Part shown: positions 8,352-16,176 of the stretch, one piece after another
Layout of the letters: each line of letters starts with the position of its first letter
How positions within the stretch are numbered: position 1 is the stretch's first letter
Source: an uncultured Phascolarctobacterium sp.
GTDB lineage: Bacteria; Bacillota; Negativicutes; Acidaminococcales; Acidaminococcaceae
Direction of reading: 5' to 3'
DNA length: 57,447 bases
Assembly (NCBI GenBank): GCA_949295115.1
Contig: CASFJU010000005.1
Span: forward strand, 1 to 57,447
Notes under the pieces: generated by a model
What the model saw: only the letters and a program-made list of their open reading frames with translations
Told to the model about the DNA's origin: nothing
The model's database searches: none
Translations under genes and position numbers: made by a program

Positions 8352-9731
8352 ATGTCTGAGCAGATGTATACTTGTCCTTATTGCGGTCAATTAATTTCGA
8401 GTGGTGAAACACCATGTCATAATTGTGGTTATGTTATTGATTGGAGTAACATTAAATTATCTGAAAATGACTCTCCTAAAGATAACCAAGAAAAAGAAGA
8501 TATAAAACAAAATAAACCGTGGGGTAAATTGATAGCTTTAATTATTTTTTGCTTTGCTGCTTATTCCTGCTTCTTAGCTGGTAATGGTACTCCTCAAGAA
8601 TACTTTGAGGAATATGATACTGGTTCAGTATCTATTTCCAGCACCAGAATTACAGAATATTTAGATGATCTTGATGGTGATAAACTTGAAAGAAATAAAG
8701 CTGGTTATGAATTTGCTAAACTTATTATGGATAAAGTTGCTTCTGGTCAAAGAAATATTCTTGATTATAAAGAAATGCAATTTAATCTTGATAAGTATCC
8801 TGAGTTAGCACCCGTAAATGCTATCGGTAATTTAGCATTACGTTATGATTTTGGTGAAGCTAAACGTAGGGAAATCAAATATGGTGTTCATGCACCTTCC
8901 GGTATGGAAGAAGAAATTATTAAGAAACGAAACCAGACTCAATTTATCAGTGCTTATGTACCTGGTAAATTAAATGGTAGTGATGATTTTATTGGTGCCC
9001 AATATGAATATTTCTTTGGTGAAGCTGTTCCTAATCCTACGGCTCAACCAATTTGTACTTTTGTAAATAATCCGAATAATTATTTCAATCGAATGGGTGT
9101 TTACTATGTTGATGGTATTGTATTGAATGATACTATGAAGATTACAACAGTTAATGGATTTAATTATGAGGTTCCTCGTGTATTCGTCGTAGATGATATT
9201 ACCCGTAGTCAGTTTAAATATTATGATACTTTGCTGACTGAATATCCTGATCCTTATACAGATTCCAGTCATTCTGAAACAATGAAGAAAGTTCAGAATG
9301 TATTCAATATTCTTTACACTCAGTATGCTAATAAGGATCTTGATTCTTTGACATATTCTGGAAAGAATATGGATACTAATGTAAAACAAATGCTTGTATC
9401 TCCTAGCACATCCAATGTTGTTAGTGGTGAACCAAATGTTCGTTATGATGATGGTTTTATAGAAGTTCAGACATACTTTGGATTAAGAGAAGATCCTAAA
9501 TGGGTACATATCAGAAATAATGCATCTAATGTTCTTTTCTCAGGTAATATACGAATTGGTTCTGAAAGATCTATATTAGAATCTTTTTTTACTAACAAAG
9601 GATATTATTTTGAGAAAGAAGATAGATATATTATAGTATATTCTCCAAACTCTGATATTTGGCAGTTTATTTTTGATGGTAATAACAAGGTACGAGAAGT
9701 ATATATTAATCGCGAGTATACTTGGCAATAA
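8352..9731 (+). CDS. Zinc-ribbon, single-TM protein with large extracytoplasmic domain
   Basis: The start is taken at the ATG at 8352, 8 nt after SD AGGGG, rather than the in-frame GTG at 8343 that overlaps the SD. The 459-aa product opens with a double-CxxC zinc ribbon (YTCPYCGQ ... PCHNCGY). A low-complexity charged linker and one transmembrane helix (KLIALIIFCFAAYSCFLAG, about 58-76) follow, then roughly 380 outer residues. The last 70 residues (GNIRIGSERSILESFFTNKG ... FIFDGNNKVREV) echo the G-x3-G-S-x3-I module of the two upstream secreted proteins. Zinc-ribbon plus TM plus outer domain recalls Bacillota sensor-like 'zinc ribbon domain' proteins. It is the last gene before a terminator. 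Confidence 0.75.
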   Translation: MSEQMYTCPYCGQLISSGETPCHNCGYVIDWSNIKLSENDSPKDNQEKEDIKQNKPWGKLIALIIFCFAAYSCFLAGNGTPQEYFEEYDTGSVSISSTRITEYLDDLDGDKLERNKAGYEFAKLIMDKVASGQRNILDYKEMQFNLDKYPELAPVNAIGNLALRYDFGEAKRREIKYGVHAPSGMEEEIIKKRNQTQFISAYVPGKLNGSDDFIGAQYEYFFGEAVPNPTAQPICTFVNNPNNYFNRMGVYYVDGIVLNDTMKITTVNGFNYEVPRVFVVDDITRSQFKYYDTLLTEYPDPYTDSSHSETMKKVQNVFNILYTQYANKDLDSLTYSGKNMDTNVKQMLVSPSTSNVVSGEPNVRYDDGFIEVQTYFGLREDPKWVHIRNNASNVLFSGNIRIGSERSILESFFTNKGYYFEKEDRYIIVYSPNSDIWQFIFDGNNKVREVYINREYTWQ

Positions 9732-9736
9732 TGATA

Positions 9737-9768
9737 AAAAAAGATAGGGAATTTACCCTATCTTTTTT
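9737..9768. terminator. Bidirectional rho-independent terminator
   Basis: A perfect 13-bp stem (AAAAAAGATAGGG and its complement) has a 6-nt loop. It terminates the AT-rich cassette from the left and the fic gene from the right. Confidence 0.9.
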
Positions 9769-9778
9769 GCTTTGTGCG

Positions 9779-10528
9779 TTAGTTTTGCATTTTTAAGATG
9801 CTCAAATAGCGTTCTAATTCTAATTTTTCGTAGTTGGCAATTAGGTCAATCATTGCCTGTGGATTTTTATTATTGGTGTGGTAACTATCGAATGCGTCGT
9901 AATATTTGCGACGGTCGGTAAATTTAATATCTACCGGTAAAAAGCCGTGTTTGATGAGTTCAAAGTTTAAAAGCAATCTGCCAGTGCGCCCGTTGCCGTC
10001 TATAAATGGGTGGATGGCTTCAAATTCAAGGTGCAGCAGGGCAACGGCTTCAATAATATGCTTCTGTTCTTTCCAGTTGTTGTAGTTTGCCAAAAGCTGT
10101 TCCAGCTCCGGCTGGATTAAATATGGCTGCGGCGGTGTATGTGCAGCGCCTAAAATTTGTACGGGAACTTTGCGGTAACGTCCGCGGTTTTCGGCATCGC
10201 TCATAAGCACCAGCGAGTGAATATCAAGAATTGCTTTTTCGGTAAGCGGCGAGTTTTGCCCGGCCAGTTCAACCATATAGTTAAAGGCATCTTTAAAGCC
10301 GATAATATCCAAATGGTCGCGCAATGGTTTTTCAGCTATTGTTATGCCTTCCTGTAAAATCAATGCTGTTTCGCGAAGGGTAAGGGTGTTGCCTTCAATG
10401 GCATTGGAGTTGTAGGTGGTTTCTATAATAAATTCATCGCGCAGGCGTTTCAGTTCGGCTGCGTTCAATGGACGCATGCTTTTTAAATTGCTTTGAAGTT
10501 TATCTATTTCTGCTAAAAGGTTTTTCAT
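9779..10528 (-). CDS. Fic family protein (class II, self-inhibited)
   Basis: The 249-aa product has the complete Fic catalytic motif HPFIDGNGRTGR at residues 173-184, with catalytic His173 and phosphate-binding GNGRxxR. Fic enzymes usually transfer AMP from ATP to target hydroxyls. An N-terminal inhibitory helix carries SNAIEG (Ser41 to Gly46), matching the (S/T)xxxE(G/N) motif. Its Glu45 would block productive ATP binding, so this is a class II Fic with a built-in antitoxin-like element. There is no separate antitoxin gene beside it. SD AAAGGA precedes the ATG. It lies downstream of rhuM on the same strand, but a terminator separates them. Confidence 0.9.
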   Translation of the reverse strand: MKNLLAEIDKLQSNLKSMRPLNAAELKRLRDEFIIETTYNSNAIEGNTLTLRETALILQEGITIAEKPLRDHLDIIGFKDAFNYMVELAGQNSPLTEKAILDIHSLVLMSDAENRGRYRKVPVQILGAAHTPPQPYLIQPELEQLLANYNNWKEQKHIIEAVALLHLEFEAIHPFIDGNGRTGRLLLNFELIKHGFLPVDIKFTDRRKYYDAFDSYHTNNKNPQAMIDLIANYEKLELERYLSILKMQN

Positions 10529-10580
10529 TTTTGCAATCCTTTCAGTAAAGGTTTTAATTTATTATAACAAATAAAAGCAT

Positions 10581-10613
10581 AAAAAACAAAAGGCAGCCTT
10601 TAAGGCTGCCTTT
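10581..10613 (-). terminator. Rho-independent terminator of rhuM-like gene
   Basis: The stem AAAGGCAGCC / GGCTGCCTTT (10589-10613) is followed on the minus strand by TTTTGTTTTTTAT. Confidence 0.8.
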
Positions 10614-10626
10614 GTGTAATAGGTTT

Positions 10627-11631
10627 TTATTTTAATTGTTTTATATCTGCAACTGATGATTCAAGTTCGATTAAATCATCTTTATCGGCTTGCAGGGCTT
10701 CAAAATGTTTTCGCTGCGCGTCAAATGCAGCATATTCCTTGTCGGCAAGGGCGTCGGCTTTTATTTTAGAAATTTTACCGGCAGTTTTTAATAAAGGTAT
10801 ATCGTGGTCTGCCAGTAATTTATCCACTATGCTGCGCCAGTAATCAAGCGTCAGCTCTTTACGCATTTTTGCACGCAGTTCGGCACTTTCTAAAAATACG
10901 GTAACAAGGCGGTTCAGCATATCTATCTCGTCTGCCGTTAAATAATTTTTAGCAGTATGTATATCAGTTTTGCGGACGATACTGCCCTGCCATGAAGTTA
11001 AACCCATGTTAGGTTTTTTACTGTCTGCCCGTTCGGCAATAAGTTCGGCGGCTGTTTGGCCGGTAACGCCGTAAAGCAGTTTATTTTGTGTAGCGGCAAA
11101 AAAAGTTTGCGTATCGGCATCGGTAGGTATGTAATCTGTTGAAAGGGCAAACAAATCTTTTAATTTCTGGTAAAAACGTTTTTCGCTGGCGCGGATATCG
11201 CGGATTTGTTCGAGTAATTCGTCAAAGTAATCCGGTCGTCCGTCGGGATTTTTCAGACGGTCTTTATCCAGCAGGAAGCCTTTGGTAAGATATTGTTTTA
11301 AGGTGGTATTTGCCCATTTGCGGAATTGCGTGCCGCGCGGGGAACGTACACGGAAACCGATGGCGAGAATCATGTCGAGATTGTAATATACTATTTTTCT
11401 TTTTATGTTACGTTGACCTTCGGTTTGAACTGTCAAGTATTCCTTGACAGTTGAATCGGCGGAAAGTTCCTCTTCTTTTAAAATGTTATTGATGTGAAGG
11501 CTTATATTTTGTTTGCTTGTATTAAAAAGTTCTGCTATTTGCATCTGGGTAAGCCAGACGGTGCCGTTATCGGCGTAAAGCTTAATGTTAGCTTTGCCAT
11601 CAGCAGTGTTATAAAGAATAAATTGGCTCAT
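10627..11631 (-). CDS. RhuM family virulence-associated protein
   Basis: The product (334 aa from the ATG at 11631) matches RhuM, named from a Salmonella pathogenicity-island gene of unknown biochemical role. The recognisable core is VWLTQMQIAELFNTSKQNIS (a helix-turn-helix-like segment), then HINNILKEEEL and YYNLDMILAIGFRVRSPRGTQFRKWA. The C-terminal half is mainly helical and includes a late coiled-coil-like stretch (KHFEALQADKDDLIELE). A TTG at 11643 is in frame but abuts the SD GGAGG, so the ATG 12 nt after the SD is preferred. Such genes are scattered in genomic islands, and this copy sits beside a tRNA gene. Confidence 0.87.
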   Translation of the reverse strand: MSQFILYNTADGKANIKLYADNGTVWLTQMQIAELFNTSKQNISLHINNILKEEELSADSTVKEYLTVQTEGQRNIKRKIVYYNLDMILAIGFRVRSPRGTQFRKWANTTLKQYLTKGFLLDKDRLKNPDGRPDYFDELLEQIRDIRASEKRFYQKLKDLFALSTDYIPTDADTQTFFAATQNKLLYGVTGQTAAELIAERADSKKPNMGLTSWQGSIVRKTDIHTAKNYLTADEIDMLNRLVTVFLESAELRAKMRKELTLDYWRSIVDKLLADHDIPLLKTAGKISKIKADALADKEYAAFDAQRKHFEALQADKDDLIELESSVADIKQLK

Positions 11632-11660
11632 TGCAGGAAACAACCTCCAAATTTAGCATT

Positions 11661-11701
11661 TGATAAAACAAAACCCTTCTGAAAGATTATCAGAAGGGTT
11701 T
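11661..11701 (-). terminator. Terminator of tRNA-Leu
   Basis: A 12-bp perfect stem (AAACCCTTCTGA and its complement, 11671-11701) has a 7-nt loop and is followed on the minus strand by TTTTGTTTTATC. Confidence 0.85.
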
Positions 11702-11711
11702 AAAGCATCTT

Positions 11712-11798
11712 TGGTGCCGAAGGCCGGACTCGAACCGGCACGAGCGTAAACCCGCTTGATTTTGAGTCAAGTGCGTCTGCCAATTCCGCCACTTCGGC
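11712..11798 (-). tRNA. tRNA-Leu (anticodon CAA)
   Basis: The 87-nt cloverleaf has acceptor stem GCCGAAG / CTTCGGC and D-arm GCGGAATTGGCAGACGC. The anticodon arm is CTTGA-CTCAAAA-TCAAG, giving anticodon CAA (reads UUG). It has a long class II variable arm, T-arm GGTTCGAGTCC, and an encoded 3' CCA. The long variable arm and D-loop are typical of leucine tRNA. The flanking rhuM and fic genes make this a possible integration landmark, though no attachment-site duplication was found. Confidence 0.95.
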
Positions 11799-11986
11799 AC
11801 GTTTGGTATCCGTTTATAACGGAACAATAGTAATAATACCACGGCGGCGCAGGTTTGTCAACAAATTTTATTATGGTGCGTAAAATTTGCGTTTGTTTTG
11901 GCAAAGGGATGTAAAATATTTTTGTTTTTTATTTTTAGCTTGTTTTGATATAATATAAGCATAACAACATAAAAGAAGGATTGAAA

Positions 11987-12733
11987 ATGCGAGTTAAATT
12001 TGATGAACCTTTAACAATTACCGGGCCTTACGGCGATATGGAGGCCAAGTTCCAGCCTTGCCAGTACGACGATGCGCCCAACAACCTTTTAATAATGGTG
12101 CACGGCTTCCGCGGAAGCATGGAGGGCGGCGGCAGGGCGGCTTATCTGTCGCAGATGGCTTCGATGTTTGTAAATGTGCTGCGCTTTAATTTTACGGGCA
12201 GCCAGATTCTTTCGCACCAGATTGCGGAACTTGAGGCGGTGCTTGATTTTGCGCTTAAAAGGTACAATAACCCGCGCCTGTTTTTGCTGGGGCGCAGCAT
12301 GGGCGGGGCGGCATCGTTGGTAACGGCATCGCGCCGCAGCGAGATTGCCGGGCTTGCTTTGTGGGCAACGCCCAATGATTTGCACGCTACGTTTAAAAAC
12401 GCGCTGGGCGATGAGAATTACAGCCGTTTAAAGGGCGGCGAGACGCTTGACTTAGAGGACGAGCGTGGCAGTCTGACGCTGACGCCGGATTTTGTCAGCG
12501 ACCTTGATAACTACAATTTGCAGCTGCTTTTGAAAAACTGGCAGAAGCGACCGCTTTTAATTATCCACGGAAGTGCTGATGAAACCGTTGCGGTTGAGCA
12601 GGCGCAGCGCAGCTTTGCACTGGCTGGACGCCCGAAGAAGCTTGTAATTGTAAACGGCGCAGACCACAGCTTTACCAACCACAGCAACAAGGCTGCGGAA
12701 GAAGTTATCGGCTGGCTGCGTGCGCATTTATAA
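11987..12733 (+). CDS. Alpha/beta hydrolase (serine esterase/peptidase-like)
   Basis: The 248-aa product (from the ATG at 11987; SD GAAGGA is 6 nt away and abuts an in-frame TTG) has an alpha/beta hydrolase fold. The oxyanion strand LLIMVHGFRGS is followed by the nucleophile elbow GRSMGG (Ser104), a late acid in HGSADETV (Asp198) and the catalytic His227 in NGADHSFTN. This triad and length are typical of cytoplasmic esterases or dienelactone-hydrolase-like proteins. The substrate is not predictable. A TATAAT at 11949-11954 is the likely -10. It is a single gene upstream of a cyclophilin gene with its own promoter. Confidence 0.88.
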   Translation: MRVKFDEPLTITGPYGDMEAKFQPCQYDDAPNNLLIMVHGFRGSMEGGGRAAYLSQMASMFVNVLRFNFTGSQILSHQIAELEAVLDFALKRYNNPRLFLLGRSMGGAASLVTASRRSEIAGLALWATPNDLHATFKNALGDENYSRLKGGETLDLEDERGSLTLTPDFVSDLDNYNLQLLLKNWQKRPLLIIHGSADETVAVEQAQRSFALAGRPKKLVIVNGADHSFTNHSNKAAEEVIGWLRAHL

Positions 12734-12736
12734 TTT

Positions 12737-12766
12737 TTGACGCGCTTCGGTTTAAAGAGTTATAAT
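12737..12766 (+). promoter_or_regulatory. Sigma-70-type promoter of the cyclophilin gene
   Basis: TTGACG (12737-12742) and TATAAT (12761-12766) are separated by 18 bp, immediately after the hydrolase stop. Confidence 0.65.
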
Positions 12767-12801
12767 ATATTTATACGCTATTTTACATGGAGGGAACGGC
12801 T

Positions 12802-13350
12802 TTGAAAAAAGTTTTGCTTTTAATAATGATTATGTGCAGCTTTGCCTTAAGCGCTTGCGGCAGCGAGCCGGAGGCAGAAAAATTGCCGCCTGCGACGGCT
12901 GTGTTTGAAACGAATATGGGCAGCTTTGAAATTGCTTTGGCAACGGATTTGGCACCGAATACCTGCAAAAATTTTATGGACCTTGCGAACAAGGGCTTTT
13001 ACAACGGTGTGATTTTTCACCGCGTTATTGATAATTTTATGATTCAGGGCGGCGACCCGACGGGCACCGGCATGGGCGGACCCGGTTATACAATTAAGGA
13101 TGAGTTCAGCAGCAAGCTTCTGCATGACGGCCCGGGCGTGCTTTCGATGGCAAATGCTGGACCTAATACCGGCGGCAGCCAGTTTTTTATCACGCTGCGC
13201 GATTGCCCGTGGCTTGACGGCAAGCATGCCGTTTTTGGCAAAGTGACGAAGGGCATGGACGTTGTTTATAAAATCGGCCACGTGGTGACGGACGCTAACG
13301 ACAGGCCGGTTGAGGACGTTGTTATTAAGAAGATTACTATAAAAGAGTGA
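12802..13350 (+). CDS. Peptidyl-prolyl cis-trans isomerase, cyclophilin-type lipoprotein
   Basis: The TTG at 12802 is preferred because GGAGGG lies 7 nt upstream; the ATG at 12787 would place that SD inside the gene. From TTG the product begins MKKVLLLIMIMCSFALSACG, a classic lipoprotein signal with lipobox LSAC, so it is anchored on the outside of the cytoplasmic membrane. The cyclophilin domain follows: FHRVIDNFMIQGGDPTGTG with the catalytic Arg of FHRV, and NTGGSQFFITL. It should assist folding of exported proteins. The 182-aa length fits single-domain bacterial cyclophilins. Confidence 0.92.
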   Translation: MKKVLLLIMIMCSFALSACGSEPEAEKLPPATAVFETNMGSFEIALATDLAPNTCKNFMDLANKGFYNGVIFHRVIDNFMIQGGDPTGTGMGGPGYTIKDEFSSKLLHDGPGVLSMANAGPNTGGSQFFITLRDCPWLDGKHAVFGKVTKGMDVVYKIGHVVTDANDRPVEDVVIKKITIKE

Positions 13351-13366
13351 CGAAAGGAGCGCGGAT

Positions 13367-14368
13367 TTGACTTTAATGCAAAGCGAAGGCCTGATTGAAG
13401 TAGCAGATCAGCAGGAGATGCTGGCGGTTTTGGGACGCAACGATGAGCTTTTGCGCGTGATTCAGGATTGCTACGACGCTAAAATTGTGGCTCGCGGCAA
13501 CACCATTGCCTTCAGCGGAGATGAAAATGAGGTTAAGCAGCTGGAGAGCCTGTTTAAGGAGCTGCTGTTTTTGGAGCGTCAGGGTGCGGCGATAACGACG
13601 CATGATGTGCGTTACAGCATCCGCATGATTGCCGAGGCACAGCTGGACGCGCTGCACCGCATGTATGCCGATACGATTATCGTTACGCGCCGTGGCAGGC
13701 AGGTTAAGGCTAAAACGCTGGGGCAGTGGAACTACATCGACGCTATCCGCCGCAATGCTATTACCATTGGCATCGGCCCTGCGGGCACGGGCAAAACGTA
13801 TTTGGCTGTTGCCCTTGCGGTGAAGGCGCTGAAAAACAAGGAAGTTGAGCGCATTATTTTAACGCGCCCCGCCGTGGAAGCAGGCGAGAAGCTGGGCTTT
13901 TTGCCGGGCGATATGCAGGACAAGGTTGACCCGTATCTGCGTCCGCTGTACGACGCGCTGTACGATATGCTGGGCAACGAAACCTTCCAGAAATATGTTA
14001 CGCGCGGCACGATTGAGGTTGCGCCACTGGCCTATATGCGCGGGCGCACGCTGAACGATGCTTTTATTATTTTGGATGAGGCGCAGAACACGACGCCGGA
14101 GCAGATGAAGATGTTTTTGACGCGCTTCGGTTTTGGCTCGAAGATGGTTATTACCGGCGACGTGACGCAGATTGACCTGCCGGGCGGCAAAAAAAGCGGC
14201 TTGAAGCAGGCGGCTTACATTTTGCGCAACACTCCGGGTATCGGCATTGTAAACTTTGGCGAAAGCGATGTTGTGCGCCACGAGATTGTCGGCGCCGTTA
14301 TCCGCGCTTACGAGGAATACGAAAAGCATAAACGGGAGAAAAAACATGCTGATAACATTGGAAAATGA
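13367..14368 (+). CDS. phoH: PhoH family ATPase
   Basis: The 333-aa product has a P-loop GPAGTGKT at residues 137-144 and Walker B AFIILDEAQN near 232-241. An N-terminal KH-like region (about 20-70) precedes the helicase-like PhoH core. The TTG start at 13367 lies 7 nt after SD AAAGGAG. PhoH proteins are RNA-associated ATPases, and next to ybeY they are linked to rRNA maturation. It starts the cluster phoH-ybeY-cdd-era, an order conserved in Bacillota. Its 3' end overlaps ybeY by 23 nt. Confidence 0.95.
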   Translation: MTLMQSEGLIEVADQQEMLAVLGRNDELLRVIQDCYDAKIVARGNTIAFSGDENEVKQLESLFKELLFLERQGAAITTHDVRYSIRMIAEAQLDALHRMYADTIIVTRRGRQVKAKTLGQWNYIDAIRRNAITIGIGPAGTGKTYLAVALAVKALKNKEVERIILTRPAVEAGEKLGFLPGDMQDKVDPYLRPLYDALYDMLGNETFQKYVTRGTIEVAPLAYMRGRTLNDAFIILDEAQNTTPEQMKMFLTRFGFGSKMVITGDVTQIDLPGGKKSGLKQAAYILRNTPGIGIVNFGESDVVRHEIVGAVIRAYEEYEKHKREKKHADNIGK

Positions 14369-14834
14369 CCAGAACAAAATTGAAATAGATAAAGCCCTTG
14401 AGGATAGGCTGATTGCCGGGCTGAACGCCGTGGCACGCCTGCACGGACTGACGGAACAGACAGAAGTAGACATTACCATTGTCGATGATGAGGAAATACA
14501 CCGCCTGAACCGTGAGTACCGCGATGTTGACCGCCCGACCGATGTTTTAAGCTTTGCGCTTGACGAAGGCGGCGACGACGAGCCGGAGCTTTTGGACGCG
14601 CCGGAGGAACATCTGTTGGGCGATATTATAATATCCGCCGAAACGGCGCAGCGCCAGGGCGAGGAATTTGGGCACGGACTGACGCGCGAAATGGTATACC
14701 TTGCCGTGCATGGGCTACTGCACCTTTTGGGCTACGACCACATGGTGGAAGAAGATAAAGTTGTTATGCGCGCAAAGGAAGAAGAAGCCCTGCGCGAAAT
14801 TGAACTGAGCGAAGAATTTTTGGAGCAGAAATGA
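14346..14834 (+). CDS. ybeY: Endoribonuclease YbeY (rRNA maturation factor)
   Basis: This zinc-dependent RNase is needed for 16S rRNA 3' end maturation and ribosome quality control. The HxxxHxxxxxH metal site is HGLLHLLGYDH, with His122, His126 and His132 in a 162-aa product. The upstream substrate motif NREYRDVDRPTDVLSF is also present. The ATG at 14346 has SD GGGAG about 7 nt upstream, inside the phoH end. A longer open frame reaches back to 14256, but its extra residues do not match the family. The stop overlaps the cdd start. Confidence 0.96.
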   Translation: MLITLENDQNKIEIDKALEDRLIAGLNAVARLHGLTEQTEVDITIVDDEEIHRLNREYRDVDRPTDVLSFALDEGGDDEPELLDAPEEHLLGDIIISAETAQRQGEEFGHGLTREMVYLAVHGLLHLLGYDHMVEEDKVVMRAKEEEALREIELSEEFLEQK

Positions 14835-15244
14835 TGGACGCTGAAACGAAAGAACTGTGGCAGGCGGCGGTAAAGGTAAGGCAAAACGCCTATACGCCGT
14901 ATTCGCACTTTAAGGTTGGCGCGGCGCTGCTTGCAGCAAGCGGCAAAATTTACTGCGGCTGTAATATCGAAAACGCTAGCTACGGGCTGACCTGCTGCGC
15001 TGAACGCAATGCGATTTTTGCGGCAGTCTGCGCGGGCGAGCGCGATTTTAAAGCGCTGTGCGTGGTTGCGGACAGCGATAAGCCTGTTGCACCGTGCGGT
15101 GCGTGCCGGCAGGTAATTGCCGAGTTTGGCATACCAAAAGTTGTGATGAGTAATTTACAAGGCGACATAAAAATAATGACGGCAGAGGAGCTGTTGCCTT
15201 ACAGCTTTAACGCCGCCAGCATGGATGAAAAAGGAGAGAAGTAA
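14831..15244 (+). CDS. cdd: Cytidine deaminase
   Basis: It deaminates cytidine and deoxycytidine to uridine in pyrimidine salvage. The zinc site is Cys56-Ala-Glu58 (CAE), with Glu58 as proton shuttle, plus PCGAC (Cys89, Cys92). The length of 137 aa is typical of the homotetrameric class. The start ATG at 14831 overlaps the ybeY stop (ATGA); a second ATG at 14834 is equally possible. Its last codons contain the Shine-Dalgarno for era, so the two are translationally linked. Confidence 0.95.
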   Translation: MMDAETKELWQAAVKVRQNAYTPYSHFKVGAALLAASGKIYCGCNIENASYGLTCCAERNAIFAAVCAGERDFKALCVVADSDKPVAPCGACRQVIAEFGIPKVVMSNLQGDIKIMTAEELLPYSFNAASMDEKGEK

Positions 15245-16148
15245 AATAGACAAGAAGAACAAGCATTACACCGGCTTTGCCGCAATGGTCGGCAGGCCGA
15301 ACGTTGGCAAAAGTACCTTGACCAACGCGCTGATTGGCGAAAAAATTGCCATTATGAGCGACCGTCCGCAGACGACGCGCAACAAAATTATGTGCATTTT
15401 AAACACAGATAACTCGCAGATTATGTTCCTCGATACCCCGGGTATCCACAAGCCACACCACAAGCTGGGGCAGTACATGGTGCGCGCGGCGGAAAGCACG
15501 CTGAAGGAAGTGGACGTAATCCTATTTGTGGTTGACGTGAGCGAAAAGCGCGGCGCAGGCGAGGATTACATCATTGAGCAGCTGAAAAAGGTAAAAACGC
15601 CGGTAATTTTAGTTGCCAATAAAGTTGACAAGCTGGAGGACAAATCCAAGCTGTTCGGCATTATTGCCAACTACGTCAACGATTACAATTTTGCCGCCGT
15701 TGTGCCGGTATCCGCACTGGAGGATACGGATTTTAAAGGTCTGGTTGATGAAATTACCAAACATCTGCCGGAAGGCCCCGCGTATTACGACGAGGATATG
15801 ATTACCGACCAGCCGGAGCGCGTAATTGCCGCCGAAATGATACGCGAAAAGGTTCTGCTTTCTACGCGTGACGAAATTCCCCATTCCGTTGCGGTGGAGG
15901 TTGAAGAATTTAAGGTGCGCGGTAACAACGATATTTACATCCGCGCCACGATTTTTGTGGAACGCGAATCGCAGAAGGGTATCGTTATCGGCGCTAAAGG
16001 CAGCCTGCTTAAAAAAATCGGGCTTGAGGCCCGCCGCGATATTGAAGCGCTTTTGGGCGACAAGGTATTTTTGGATTTGTGGGTAAAAGTTAAGCCGGAC
16101 TGGCGCAACAAGGATAAAGCCTTAAAACAGTTTGGCTACACCGTTTAA
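15225..16148 (+). CDS. era: GTPase Era
   Basis: This is an essential GTPase that binds the 3' end of 16S rRNA during 30S assembly. G motifs are GRPNVGKS (G1), DTPG (G3) and NKVD (G4). The C-terminal KH domain contains GIVIGAKGSLLKKIG. The coordinates use the ATG at 15225 (307 aa), which overlaps cdd by 20 nt and has no SD. A strong SD AAGGAG at 15231-15236 instead points, with 9-nt spacing, to an in-frame ATA at 15246. Starting there gives 300 aa, close to the usual Era length. The true start may therefore be AUA. Confidence 0.95.
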   Translation: MKKERSKIDKKNKHYTGFAAMVGRPNVGKSTLTNALIGEKIAIMSDRPQTTRNKIMCILNTDNSQIMFLDTPGIHKPHHKLGQYMVRAAESTLKEVDVILFVVDVSEKRGAGEDYIIEQLKKVKTPVILVANKVDKLEDKSKLFGIIANYVNDYNFAAVVPVSALEDTDFKGLVDEITKHLPEGPAYYDEDMITDQPERVIAAEMIREKVLLSTRDEIPHSVAVEVEEFKVRGNNDIYIRATIFVERESQKGIVIGAKGSLLKKIGLEARRDIEALLGDKVFLDLWVKVKPDWRNKDKALKQFGYTV

Positions 16149-16176
16149 TTTATTTTAAAGTTGGGAGTGATGTCTT

